DNA from: Methanobacteriaceae archaeon
GTDB taxonomy: Archaea; Methanobacteriota; Methanobacteria; Methanobacteriales; Methanobacteriaceae
Length of the DNA: 64,000 nucleotides
NCBI GenBank assembly: GCA_900766745.1
Contig: CAAFWR010000033.1
Coordinates: forward strand, 1-64,000
Direction: 5' to 3'
The notes under the pieces are model-generated. The model had not been told where the DNA came from, searched no databases, and worked only from the letters and a program-made list of their open reading frames with translations. Made by a program: the position numbers and the translations under genes. Below are positions 1 through 7,861 of this stretch, one piece after another; the stretch's first letter is position 1, and the number at the start of each line of letters is the position of its first letter.

Positions 1-380
1 ATGTCTAAATTTTTCATTAAAGTCCCTTGTTTTAAAATTTTTTCTCTTAATTCTAATATTTCTGGTGAATTAAAAGTGAATGTAGTAGAATTTAATAGAG
101 ATTGTTTGAGATAATATTCGTTATCTACATGAATCTCATTATCTTCAATATAATTTTTTTTAATTTGTATTACACATGTGTCAACTGAAGCTTCTTTAAA
201 TACTTTAACTCCAGTAAAATCATTGTAAATCTTTAATTGATTTTCTAAAATTAACTTTCTAAGTTTTTCACCATAATTTGCTTTAGCAAATTTATTAGAA
301 CAAATGAATGCAAAGATCCCATTTTCTTTTAGAATATTCAACCCTTTCTCGAAGAAATAATATTTAAATTTTGATAAATA
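1..380 (-). pseudogene. 5'-truncated Eco57I/type IIG-like adenine DNA methyltransferase fragment (runs off window)
   Basis: The minus strand is open from 380 down to the window edge (about 126 codons), with an in-frame TAA at 381-383 and no nearby ATG. The protein begins YYFFEKGLNILKENGIF and continues with SNKFAKANYGEKLRK and FTGVKVFKEASVDTC. This is the region that follows the NPPY catalytic motif in Eco57I/TaqI-like N6-adenine methyltransferases of type IIG restriction-modification enzymes; it leads into the DNA-recognition domain. The SAM-binding and NPPY parts are absent, so this is a broken gene or a silent specificity cassette. It lies head to head with a tyrosine recombinase, which suggests recombination produced the cut end. 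Family seen from motifs; cassette role is inference. Confidence 0.6.
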
Positions 381-397
381 TTATCCTAAGTGATTAT

Positions 398-1378
398 ATG
401 TATGATAAAAAGATATTAGAAGACATATCAAAGACACGAAATTTAGCATTAAAAACAAAACAAAGTTACAAAAATGCTTTAAATATTTATACTACTTTTC
501 AAAATGAATCTTTTCAGTATTTATTAAAAGAAGCAGAATATGAAGAAGAATTAAGCATTAGATGGAAAAAAAGGAAATTGAAACAAAGATTAATTAATTT
601 TAGAACATATTTGCATAAAAATTATCTTATAAGTACATCTAAAGTATACTTTCAGAGAATATTAACATTATACAGACACTATGAAATTGAAATTCATGAT
701 TTACCTTCAATAAGCACTAAATCTGCAAGAATGTCAAAACCTATAACTTTTGAAGATTTACCAACAAAAAAAATTATTAAAAATGCAATTGAAATTTCAA
801 ATCCATTAATGAAAGCTATAATTTTATTCATCTCAAGTAGTGGTTGTGCTAGAAGAGAGACATTAAATTTAACTGTCGGCGATTTTATCAATGCTACTTT
901 TGACTATCATGACACGAATAATATAAATGATGCACTATCTATTTTAAGCGAATTAGATTTTATAATTCCAACTTTTAGAATAAAACGTCAAAAAACAAAT
1001 AAATTTTATTTTACTTTTTGTTCTCAAGAATCTTCAAAAGCAATTGTAGATTATTTAATTAATGAACGAAAAAATTTAAAATATAATGACAAACTTTTTA
1101 ATTTAAATTTATATTATTGGAATAAATATTTTAATAATATCAACAATGAATTAAATTTAGGAAAAGTTGGTGAATATAATAGGTTTAGAAGCCACATGCT
1201 TAGAAAATTCCATGCATCTTCATTATATAATGATGATAATGGTTTATCATTATCCGAAATTGATGCATTACAAGGAAGAAGTAAAGATAATACACATTCA
1301 GCATACTTCATGGAGAATCCAATTAAGCTAAAAAAGAAATATATTAAAATATTAGATGCTTTATTAATTAATATATAA
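398..1378 (+). CDS. Tyrosine recombinase / phage-type integrase
   Basis: 326-residue site-specific recombinase of the tyrosine (XerC/D, phage integrase) family. An N-terminal SAM-like core-binding region (about 10-100) is followed by a catalytic domain. Visible active-site elements are an Arg-containing box GCARRETLNL (149-158), the beta-hairpin Lys in RQKTNKFYF (197-205), HMLR (His266, Arg269), His300 and Tyr303 in THSAYF. A TTG at 371 could extend the frame, but ATG 398 has an aagtgat ribosome site a few bases upstream and is preferred. It abuts a truncated methyltransferase fragment on the other strand, suggesting a role in DNA inversion or cassette shuffling, though it could be the integrase of a lost element. 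All catalytic residues appear present, so it may be active. Confidence 0.88.
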   Translation: MYDKKILEDISKTRNLALKTKQSYKNALNIYTTFQNESFQYLLKEAEYEEELSIRWKKRKLKQRLINFRTYLHKNYLISTSKVYFQRILTLYRHYEIEIHDLPSISTKSARMSKPITFEDLPTKKIIKNAIEISNPLMKAIILFISSSGCARRETLNLTVGDFINATFDYHDTNNINDALSILSELDFIIPTFRIKRQKTNKFYFTFCSQESSKAIVDYLINERKNLKYNDKLFNLNLYYWNKYFNNINNELNLGKVGEYNRFRSHMLRKFHASSLYNDDNGLSLSEIDALQGRSKDNTHSAYFMENPIKLKKKYIKILDALLINI

Positions 1379-1404
1379 TTCTGAATATTATCTCAAAATC
1401 AAAA

Positions 1405-1426
1405 TTATTCTTTCTTTTAAGAATAA
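1405..1426 (+). terminator. Hairpin downstream of the recombinase
   Basis: Perfect 8-bp inverted repeat TTATTCTT / AAGAATAA with a 6-base loop, 26 bases after the recombinase stop codon. No clear T-run follows, so a terminator role is only probable; it could also be part of a recombination site. Confidence 0.35.
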
Positions 1427-1440
1427 GATTTAACGATAAT

Positions 1441-1515
1441 ATGACTCAAAAAGAGTTATTTACTCTATTCATGTATTATGGCAATGCATCAGAATCTAAG
1501 AAAATTTGTAGATAA
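1441..1515 (+). pseudogene. Possible degraded short reading frame
   Basis: An ATG opens a 24-codon frame (MTQKELFTLFMYYG start) ending at TAA 1513. A one-base shift near 1505 continues in another frame with FVDKRVIIYGLEIFKK, giving a sensible charged/aliphatic pattern to about 1580, where it meets the 3' end of npdG on the other strand. This looks like a frameshifted gene remnant next to the recombinase. No family recognised; the call is weak. Confidence 0.2.
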
Positions 1516-1570
1516 AAGAGTTATTATATATGGATTAGAAATATTTAAAAAAGAGAAAAATAAGTGTAAT

Positions 1571-2251
1571 TTATTTGAAATCTACACCTGTTATTCTAAA
1601 TCCTCCATAATGAGATTTGTATTTTATATTCAATCCTATTAAAAGAGGAGTGATAGATTCTATTAAGTGAGCCTTATCAAGTCCTCCAACGTCAATAGCT
1701 CTTAAATCAGGGATTTTTTCAATGATTTCAGTAGCAATCTCCTTGGCTTTTGTATCGTCACCGCAGATTAGACAGTCACAGTCAATTGGTTCTGGTATAT
1801 TAGCTAAGTGTGAATTACTGATGTTACTGAATGCCACCACTACACGTGCTCCTTCATCTTTTAATAGTTTTGCAGTTCTCTCAGCAGCTGATCCTGGTGT
1901 TACATGTAACAGTGATGAGACGTTTCCACCAATAGCTGATTCTAATGGTACTGTTGCATCTAGTACAACTTTGTCTTTTACATAGTCTTTTATTCCTTTT
2001 ACAGTAGCTACTTGAGCTTCTAAAGGTACTGTTAAAATCAACACATCTGCTTCTTTTGCAGCATCTTCATTAGCAAGACCTTTGAGTTCAGTTGAGTTAT
2101 ATTGTTTGATTTCTTCATTAGCTTCTTTAACAACACTTTTCGCTTTTTCTTCTTTTCGTGATCCTACAATTACATTTACACCTGCAATAGCTAAACGTTT
2201 TGCTATTCCAAGACCTTGTGCACCGGTTCCGCCGATTATTCCTACTATCAT
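1571..2251 (-). CDS. npdG: F420H2:NADP+ oxidoreductase
   Basis: Transfers hydride between reduced coenzyme F420 and NADP+, supplying NADPH for biosynthesis; cytosolic. The N-terminus IVGIIGGTGAQGLGIAKRLA is a Rossmann nucleotide-binding motif, followed by GSRKEEKA, the usual NADP(H)-preferring region after beta-2. The length of about 226 residues is normal for archaeal NpdG. The longest frame begins at a GTG (2260), but that GTG is part of an AAGGTGAA ribosome site, so ATG 2251 is the better start. It stands alone, convergent with the recombinase region and followed upstream by two small exported-protein genes. The family assignment is strong; a general NADP oxidoreductase is the only real alternative. 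Confidence 0.9.
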   Translation of the reverse strand: MIVGIIGGTGAQGLGIAKRLAIAGVNVIVGSRKEEKAKSVVKEANEEIKQYNSTELKGLANEDAAKEADVLILTVPLEAQVATVKGIKDYVKDKVVLDATVPLESAIGGNVSSLLHVTPGSAAERTAKLLKDEGARVVVAFSNISNSHLANIPEPIDCDCLICGDDTKAKEIATEIIEKIPDLRAIDVGGLDKAHLIESITPLLIGLNIKYKSHYGGFRITGVDFK

Positions 2252-2339
2252 TTCTTTCACCTTAATGAATTATCTGAATTTTTTGTAATATTAATTTTTT
2301 GTTTAAGATAAAAAATAGAAATTTTAGATAACTTAAAAG

Positions 2340-2471
2340 CTAAATCATTGATTTTACAGTAGTATTAATAATTTCAACATTATTTTCTATAGTATGATGT
2401 GCATATATGGAAACTGAAATTATTATAGCACAAATTATAATAGTAATAGCTATTTTATATTCATTTTTCAT
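2340..2471 (-). CDS. Small membrane or exported protein, 43 aa
   Basis: Forty-three codons, MKNEYKIAITIIICAIII at the start, then a short hydrophilic tail ending TTVKSMI. One hydrophobic segment (residues about 7-22) followed by SIYAHH resembles a signal peptide or a single membrane anchor. Its ATG overlaps the stop of the upstream 156-residue exported protein in an ATGA arrangement, with a GGTAGG-like ribosome site inside that gene's last codons, which argues for translational coupling. No family recognised. The same DNA has a 29-codon hydrophobic frame on the other strand, which is less convincing. Confidence 0.5.
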   Translation of the reverse strand: MKNEYKIAITIIICAIIISVSIYAHHTIENNVEIINTTVKSMI

Positions 2472-2938
2472 CCTACCACTTCCAAATTTTTCATAATAAA
2501 TGATGTTTCGTTAGCTGATGGTGTTGAAACAGCAGTAATAATTCCTGTGTCCATATCAATTGCAAAACTTATAAAACGAGTTTCACCAGCATGTGCCCCT
2601 ACATTTGCTTCACTTGTATATACAATAGTTCCATTTATATCTTGTGGATTAAATGCTTCATTATTTTTTGTTATAGCTAATTTTTGACCGAGTACTGAAT
2701 CTACATGCCCCACATAAACATTAACTGATTGACTCTCTGAAAGAAGATATTCATATCCTTCTGCAGGTTCTATTTTTGTATCAGTAACATTATGATTTGA
2801 AATAAAACTTACTTTATAGCCTTCAACTTCTCCATTCACATCATATAATTTATTAGGTTCTGCATCTAAAGCATACACAGTTCCAATAGCTGCACATACA
2901 ATAATACATATTACCAATATAATATTTATCTTATCCAT
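2468..2938 (-). CDS. Exported protein of unknown function, 156 aa
   Basis: Begins MDKINIILVICIIVCAAIGTV, a signal peptide or N-terminal anchor, with the likely boundary near YALDAEP (about 24). The rest is a polar, beta-rich sequence with several Asn-x-Ser/Thr sites (for example NHNVTD, INGTI, ANETS), as seen in archaeal surface proteins. A gene for a 43-residue membrane protein overlaps its stop codon by four bases, so the two are probably cotranscribed. No known domain recognised. It is likely located on the outer face of the membrane or in the pseudomurein wall; function unknown. Confidence 0.7.
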   Translation of the reverse strand: MDKINIILVICIIVCAAIGTVYALDAEPNKLYDVNGEVEGYKVSFISNHNVTDTKIEPAEGYEYLLSESQSVNVYVGHVDSVLGQKLAITKNNEAFNPQDINGTIVYTSEANVGAHAGETRFISFAIDMDTGIITAVSTPSANETSFIMKNLEVVG

Positions 2939-3023
2939 AAATTACACCATTGTTTATTATATAATATGTATTTATTTTTTATAAATTAAGTAACTTAATG
3001 AAAAAATAGTTTTTTATAAGAAA

Positions 3024-3581
3024 TCATTCTTTCCTGTCATATAATAACCCGCCAACATAGAATATGTAATCTGGAAGCTTGCCGTCTTTGGCATAGAGAA
3101 CTTCACTTCCAAAGGTATCTTTAATCATGCCATCCACGTTTCCACCTAGGGATTCTATTGAGTATCTCATCTTAAATGGCATTTTACAGCGCATGCCAAA
3201 CATTCTTGTACAGGACATGCAGAGGTTACATGTTCCAAGGTATAATCCTAGTGAACCTGGATTTTCTGCTTCTAGGCCGTAGATGACTCTCATAAGTTTA
3301 AGTTTTGTTCGCTCAAGTCTTTTAAAGAACATTTCCAGTTCCTCTTCTGTAAATGTCTGGCTTAGTACTTCCTCGTTGAAGTTGAATTTAAATGCTATTA
3401 TCTTTATTTTGTTAAATGATTTCCATATTTCTTCTGGATTGAAGTCAAATGGTGGGCAGCTCCAGTTTTTTCCATATTCCTCACATTCTTCGCATAATTT
3501 TGAAAACTTTTCAATATCTACATATTTCTCATAGAACTCATCCATGTCAAAATCTGCTGTAAGTTGCTCTAGCTCAAACAT
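3024..3581 (-). CDS. DUF2284 putative metal-binding protein
   Basis: 185 residues with the DUF2284 cysteine pattern: LCEECEEYGKNWSCPPF (about 29-45) and, later, GTCNLCMSCTRMFGMRCKMP (about 115-134). The nine or so conserved cysteines suggest a metal or Fe-S site. The family is common in anaerobes and has no established reaction. The ATG at 3581 follows a weak ribosome site. It lies upstream (on the minus strand) of a gap and then the two small exported-protein genes, and 3' of cca. Family assignment rests on the CxxCxxYGxxWxCPP signature; function unknown. Confidence 0.75.
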   Translation of the reverse strand: MFELEQLTADFDMDEFYEKYVDIEKFSKLCEECEEYGKNWSCPPFDFNPEEIWKSFNKIKIIAFKFNFNEEVLSQTFTEEELEMFFKRLERTKLKLMRVIYGLEAENPGSLGLYLGTCNLCMSCTRMFGMRCKMPFKMRYSIESLGGNVDGMIKDTFGSEVLYAKDGKLPDYIFYVGGLLYDRKE

Positions 3582-3623
3582 AATATTATTTAATTGTTTT
3601 ATTATATTAAAACTTTATTAAAT

Positions 3624-4991
3624 TCATCTGTAAATGTATTGGCCTGGTGTGATTAAATCATCACAGAAGCTCCAGAAATCTTTAGATAAATCTAAATCAT
3701 CTAATTTAACAAATGAATAGCTGTTTAAAATTGATTCTGTAAGGTTTTTGCCTACCTTTATTTTGGATATGTTTTCTGCTTTAAGCAAATTTTCAATAAA
3801 ATCAGTGGCTTTTGAGTGTTTTCTTTCAATTTTCTCTACTAGAAAATCTTCTTTTACAAAGCAGTTTTCAATGCCGTGGGCATCTATAAATCTTTTGCAG
3901 GCTTTTTTATAGAATATCTTAGGACCGATATTGATGTCTACATTATTTAGTTTGGAGTTGGCCATTTCAAAGAGAAATATTGCCATGTCCTTTTCATCGC
4001 TCCAGTATCCGTGGCTGAATACATTGAACTGGTTTTTGTTTAGGTTTTCAGCTATTGAGTTTTCTGTTTTTTTAAGTTGGGGGTGCAATGTGTCTATTGG
4101 AATGTCTGGAATGTTGAATTTAATAGCTATTATATCGCTACCTCTCTTATTGAAAGATTCTATTATATATTCTTTTGATATGTCCTTTTTAATAGGATAG
4201 AAATATTCCAGCTTTTTGTCTGAGTCCAGATAGTTTCTTGATGCCTGAATAAATTCTGCCATCTTGTCAAGTCTTAGTGCTGCACCTACGTTGCGGTTCT
4301 TGTCAGTAGGGTCTATTACAATCAACGGGTCTTTAAAAAGATTGGAAGTGCCGTATTCTTCAAGGTCTATGACTTCACCATATTTCCACTCTGATGCTGC
4401 CTTTAAAGTGTTTTCAAAGGTTCCATATTTTATTATTAATAATTCACAGAGATATCCTGCAAATCCACCTACTTTAAATTCTGATCCATATGTTCCGGTC
4501 ATGTCCATGAATCTTTTAAGAAGAAGAACTTCATCTTTTTGACATTCATCAAGATGTTTTTTAATGTAAATGGTGTGCAATATAGTGCGGTCTACTGCTG
4601 ATTTGAGCTCACTTCCATCATTGATTCTGTAACATGGTACAAAGTCAACTTCAAAATTATCAATTTCACATGTAACATATGGATGTGATGCATAATGTTC
4701 GCTGGCTTTTCCTTGAAAATGTTTACAACAACTATAACCTAAAATAAGTCCTGTTTCTTTTAATTTTTCTATAGAAGTCTCTAAAGGAAAAGCAATAAAA
4801 ATGTCAATATCAGATTTGCCTTTAAGATAAGTTCCCTTGGCAACAGATCCTACAAGGAAAACTTCGGCGTCAATCTCCCTACTTTTACATTCATAAGAAA
4901 GATAGTCTAGAATATCACTAGACATCTTACTTATTTCTGATTGTTCTGATTCAGTGGGTTTAATCTCTTCTAATATTGAGGAAAAATCCAT
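3624..4991 (-). CDS. cca: CCA-adding tRNA nucleotidyltransferase (archaeal class I)
   Basis: Adds or repairs the 3' CCA of tRNAs without a nucleic acid template. 455 residues, the normal length for class I archaeal enzymes. The nucleotidyltransferase core shows GSVAKGTYLKGKSDIDIFI (about 47-65), with the catalytic DxD in SDIDIF and a third carboxylate in EVDFVPCY (about 113-120), followed by the central, body and tail domains. It starts at ATG 4991, four bases after thpR ends, so the two RNA-processing genes form an operon with thpR first. The tRNA-Ala gene in this window lacks an encoded CCA, fitting the need for this enzyme. Confidence 0.95.
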   Translation of the reverse strand: MDFSSILEEIKPTESEQSEISKMSSDILDYLSYECKSREIDAEVFLVGSVAKGTYLKGKSDIDIFIAFPLETSIEKLKETGLILGYSCCKHFQGKASEHYASHPYVTCEIDNFEVDFVPCYRINDGSELKSAVDRTILHTIYIKKHLDECQKDEVLLLKRFMDMTGTYGSEFKVGGFAGYLCELLIIKYGTFENTLKAASEWKYGEVIDLEEYGTSNLFKDPLIVIDPTDKNRNVGAALRLDKMAEFIQASRNYLDSDKKLEYFYPIKKDISKEYIIESFNKRGSDIIAIKFNIPDIPIDTLHPQLKKTENSIAENLNKNQFNVFSHGYWSDEKDMAIFLFEMANSKLNNVDINIGPKIFYKKACKRFIDAHGIENCFVKEDFLVEKIERKHSKATDFIENLLKAENISKIKVGKNLTESILNSYSFVKLDDLDLSKDFWSFCDDLITPGQYIYR

Positions 4992-4995
4992 TAAA

Positions 4996-5553
4996 TCACT
5001 CGATTTTATATTCTTTGATTGGTTTGTAAACAGGTCCTCTTGCAGTTAATGTGCTTTCCATAAGAATGATCTTTTTAACGTTCATAGGACCTATTTCATG
5101 TTTCTCGTATTTCTCAATCTCACGGCGGACTTCGTCTTTGTTTTTCTCAGATTTCATTCTTCCGAAAGTCACGTGAGATGAGTAATTCTTATCTTTTTCA
5201 ATGCCAATAGAGTCAAATTCAGCATCCAAATCATCATGAAGCTCATTTATGATTTTGTTGTCTTGTGTTCCGAACCAGATAGCTTTAATATGGTCATTAC
5301 TTGGAAATGCTCCACATCCTTTAATGTTAATACCGAATGGTTTATAATTTGCAAGAACACTTTCGATTTTATCGGAAATCTTGTCAAGACCTTGTAAATC
5401 GATTTCTCCAAAGAATTTTAAGGTAATATGAAGGTTTTTCTCTTCAACGTAAGCGATTTTTGCATCGATTTTTTTAAATTCCTTTTCGATTTCATAAATC
5501 TTGTGTCTTAATTCGTCTTCTAATTCTATTGCTAAAAAAGCTCTAACTGACAT
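4996..5553 (-). CDS. thpR: RNA 2',3'-cyclic phosphodiesterase (2'-5' RNA ligase family)
   Basis: A 2H phosphoesterase. The two HxTx motifs are HITLKF (about 44-49 from the chosen start) and HVTFGRM (about 126-132). It opens with MSVRAFLAIEL, typical of ThpR/LigT. Members open 2',3'-cyclic phosphates on RNA and can join tRNA halves in vitro. The longest frame starts at GTG 5562, which belongs to the AGGTGAT ribosome site; ATG 5553 is the better start, giving 185 residues. Cotranscribed with cca just downstream and aroB' just upstream. The in-cell substrate is not known from sequence. Confidence 0.88.
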   Translation of the reverse strand: MSVRAFLAIELEDELRHKIYEIEKEFKKIDAKIAYVEEKNLHITLKFFGEIDLQGLDKISDKIESVLANYKPFGINIKGCGAFPSNDHIKAIWFGTQDNKIINELHDDLDAEFDSIGIEKDKNYSSHVTFGRMKSEKNKDEVRREIEKYEKHEIGPMNVKKIILMESTLTARGPVYKPIKEYKIE

Positions 5554-5570
5554 ATCTATCACCTATTTTT

Positions 5571-6701
5571 TTATTGTTCAATTATAGTCTCGTCAATTGC
5601 AATACCGAAGTGCCTTGCATTTGATTCAACGTAAACTTTAACTTTATCTCCTATTTTTAATTCTGATACTGAAACTGGGTTATTTTTGCTGTCAACAATT
5701 CTTATTGTTTCTGCATTTTGAAGTAGGGTTCTAATAGCATTACCTTCGTATTCAGCTTCAATAAGTATTAAAGGTCTTCTTTCGATTTTGCTTCTTCCTA
5801 CATATGCAGTTCTTGTTTCCCCTTCAGTATTTACAATTAAAACTTCATCTCCAGCTTTAAGTTCTGATAAATAACGGGTTTTATTTCCAGGAACCATAAC
5901 ATAAGCCTGTACAGGACCTGCGTTAACTCTAAATGGTCTTGAAGCAACGTATTCGCTTTCAAGAGATTCACTATGTACTAAGAATAATGATTTGGAATAT
6001 GATCCAACGAGCATACCTTCTCCAGGTTGCATCATGTCGGTTGTGTCAAGACAAACTCTATCACCAGAACCTAGCGGTTTTATATTTGTAATAGTAGCTT
6101 CTTTTAAATCATATTTAAAATTTGCTATTTGTTCAAGTAAATTAGCTATTTCCTTGATCTGGTTAAAACTATCTGCTTCAAAAATTACTCCGTCAGTACC
6201 GATTTCCAAGGTTTCAAGAGCAACCTTAGCACTTTCACCGTCATTTACAGCAGCTAAAATCTCCACATCCTCTTTTTGAAGATCTGCAATAATATTTTCA
6301 AGTGGAATTATAGTCCAGTCAGTACCAACAAGAATAATATAATCAACATATTTACCTAATGCAACAGCTAACTGTTCATGAAGTTTGTCTGTGATGATGA
6401 CATAAGCGGCTACAGTTTTTCCTTCCGCTTTTGCTTTTTTTGCATTTTCAATATCTACAGATTCAGATAAATCTTCACTAAGGATTAAAGAGCCGTCACC
6501 TTCACTATCAATTCCAACTAAATAGATATCTGCATCATCAGAATTAGAAATGACATTGATATTGCCAAGCTTTTTGATTTTATCAACGTCACCTAAGTCT
6601 AGAACATAGTCAATACCAGATTCCAATGCAGTTGTAATCATTTCCTTTCTTTCTTCCCAAGGTTTGTCAGGAGTCATTATCCAAGCGAATTTATTTTGCA
6701 A
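5571..6701 (-). CDS. aroB': 3-dehydroquinate synthase type II
   Basis: Archaeal replacement for AroB: it oxidatively deaminates and cyclises 2-amino-3,7-dideoxy-D-threo-hept-6-ulosonate to 3-dehydroquinate for aromatic amino acid synthesis. 376 residues. The N-terminus [17 protein letters not shown] and the segments [15 protein letters not shown] and [14 protein letters not shown] are characteristic of this family. The start is TTG 6701, six bases after AAGGTGAT; no ATG fits better. It sits 11 bases downstream of aroA', so the two consecutive pathway steps are made from one operon. The longer name is well established in Methanocaldococcus (MJ1249 type). Confidence 0.95.
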   Translation of the reverse strand: MQNKFAWIMTPDKPWEERKEMITTALESGIDYVLDLGDVDKIKKLGNINVISNSDDADIYLVGIDSEGDGSLILSEDLSESVDIENAKKAKAEGKTVAAYVIITDKLHEQLAVALGKYVDYIILVGTDWTIIPLENIIADLQKEDVEILAAVNDGESAKVALETLEIGTDGVIFEADSFNQIKEIANLLEQIANFKYDLKEATITNIKPLGSGDRVCLDTTDMMQPGEGMLVGSYSKSLFLVHSESLESEYVASRPFRVNAGPVQAYVMVPGNKTRYLSELKAGDEVLIVNTEGETRTAYVGRSKIERRPLILIEAEYEGNAIRTLLQNAETIRIVDSKNNPVSVSELKIGDKVKVYVESNARHFGIAIDETIIEQ

Positions 6702-6712
6702 AAAAAATCACC

Positions 6713-7507
6713 TTAATCTAAAAATTTCAATGCTTCGTCAACTTCTAAATCATTATGAACTACTTCAGAAATAGCTCTGGTTATTTTGAATGGATCTTCA
6801 GCCTGGAAAAGATTACGTCCGAATGCAACACCTGCACCGCCAACATCTAATGAATCTTTAACCATCTGAAGCAATTCTTCATTAGTTTCGGTTTTAGGAC
6901 CTCCTGCTATTACAACAGGAACTAAAGCTCCTTCAACAACTTCTTTAAAAGTATCAGGATCTCCAGTGTAATTGGTTTTTACAATATCCACACCTAATTC
7001 AGAACCTACACGTGCAGCATGTTTAACTAATTCCACATCATGTTCATTTTCAACTTTCTGACCACGTGGATACATCATAGCTAGTAAAGGAATGCCCCAC
7101 TGACTGCAGGTTTCAGAGATATAACCTAATTCCTGTAACATTTCACTTTCAGTTTCAGAACCGAGGTTTACATGTACGGAAACTGCATCTGCTCCTAGCT
7201 GAATCGCTTTTTCTACAGATGTGACAGTAACCTTATTATTTGGGTCTGGTGCAAGAGATGTACTAGCTGATAAATGAACAATAAGTCCAATATCCTTACC
7301 ATAACCTCTATGACCTTGTTGTACAATACCTTTATGCATTAAAACAGCGTCAGCTCCACCTTGAGAGATTTTTTCAATAGTGGAATCCATATCAATTATA
7401 CCTTGTAAAGGACCGCTTGATACACCGTGATCCATAGGTGCAATAACAGTTCTTCCGGTATCTCTATTCATGATTCTTTCTAAACGAATCTTTTTTCCAA
7501 TCATCAT
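6713..7507 (-). CDS. aroA': 2-amino-3,7-dideoxy-D-threo-hept-6-ulosonate synthase
   Basis: First step of the archaeal route to 3-dehydroquinate: a class I aldolase reaction joining aspartate semialdehyde and a C6 ketosugar phosphate (MJ0400 type). The sequence shows [11 protein letters not shown] (about 23-33), LLAMMYPRG, and the Schiff-base lysine in [10 protein letters not shown] (about 174-183), then VVIAGGPKT for phosphate binding. The longest frame begins at ATG 7519, but its ATGAGG is the ribosome site (TGAGG) for the ATG at 7507, which is preferred and gives about 264 residues. It is the first gene of the operon with aroB' and has a TATA box at about 7551-7561. Confidence 0.93.
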   Translation of the reverse strand: MMIGKKIRLERIMNRDTGRTVIAPMDHGVSSGPLQGIIDMDSTIEKISQGGADAVLMHKGIVQQGHRGYGKDIGLIVHLSASTSLAPDPNNKVTVTSVEKAIQLGADAVSVHVNLGSETESEMLQELGYISETCSQWGIPLLAMMYPRGQKVENEHDVELVKHAARVGSELGVDIVKTNYTGDPDTFKEVVEGALVPVVIAGGPKTETNEELLQMVKDSLDVGGAGVAFGRNLFQAEDPFKITRAISEVVHNDLEVDEALKFLD

Positions 7508-7550
7508 TCTAAGCCTCATTTATTCTTATGAATTCTATTTCTCTTTTTTT

Positions 7551-7561
7551 AGATATATAAA
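7551..7561 (-). promoter_or_regulatory. TATA box for the aroA'-aroB' operon
   Basis: On the minus strand the sequence reads TTTATATATCT, a good archaeal TATA box. A transcription start about 25 bases downstream would give a leader of roughly 20-25 bases carrying the TGAGG ribosome site of aroA'. This places the operon promoter downstream of the structured region at 7706-7850, so that region is not part of the operon leader. Confidence 0.5.
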
Positions 7562-7705
7562 ATTAATGTTTATGAGTAATTCTGATTAAAAAGCTAGAGA
7601 ATAATTTTTTTAATAGTGATAACAAGTATTTTTTTAACCATTTTTATAAAAATAAATAGAAAGCTTTATTAATTCGATATAATAAAAATGATTTATGGAA
7701 ATAGG

Positions 7706-7850
7706 TAAGTCAGTAATTAAGTATATGAAATTACCCACTACCCAATTTCATTGCTTTGCTATATTATTGGCTTATTTCTAGATTCAATATGGTATTATTA
7801 CCACCACAATATGCTGTATTGAATATATTTCCATTTAACTACTGATTTTT
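7706..7850 (+). ncRNA. Candidate structured non-coding RNA with two C-rich loops
   Basis: Lies in the only long gene-free stretch (7508-7861). An outer helix pairs 7707-7720 with 7835-7848 (14 positions, one A-C mismatch and one G-U). Inside are a perfect 8-bp hairpin 7725-7732/7744-7751 with loop ACCCACUACCC and a 14-bp hairpin 7782-7795/7811-7824 with loop UAUUACCACCACAAU. The long hairpin has three G-U pairs that would be C-A mismatches on the other strand, favouring the plus strand. A TATA-like gatataat at 7676-7683 would start RNA near 7705, and the 3' arm runs into tttttaattatta. Pairings were read directly; the RNA itself is inference. A small inverted-repeat element is the main alternative. 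Confidence 0.5.
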
Positions 7851-7861
7851 AATTATTATAT

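Noticed and set aside
694-1311. Minus-strand open frames within the recombinase
   Set aside because: Shadows of the real gene, without ribosome sites or motifs.
2408-2497. 29-codon hydrophobic plus-strand frame
   Set aside because: Antisense to the better-supported 43-codon gene, which has coupled start and sensible signal peptide.
7693-7779. A 28-codon plus-strand frame in the intergenic region
   Set aside because: No ribosome site and no recognised family; the same bases are better explained by RNA-type pairing.
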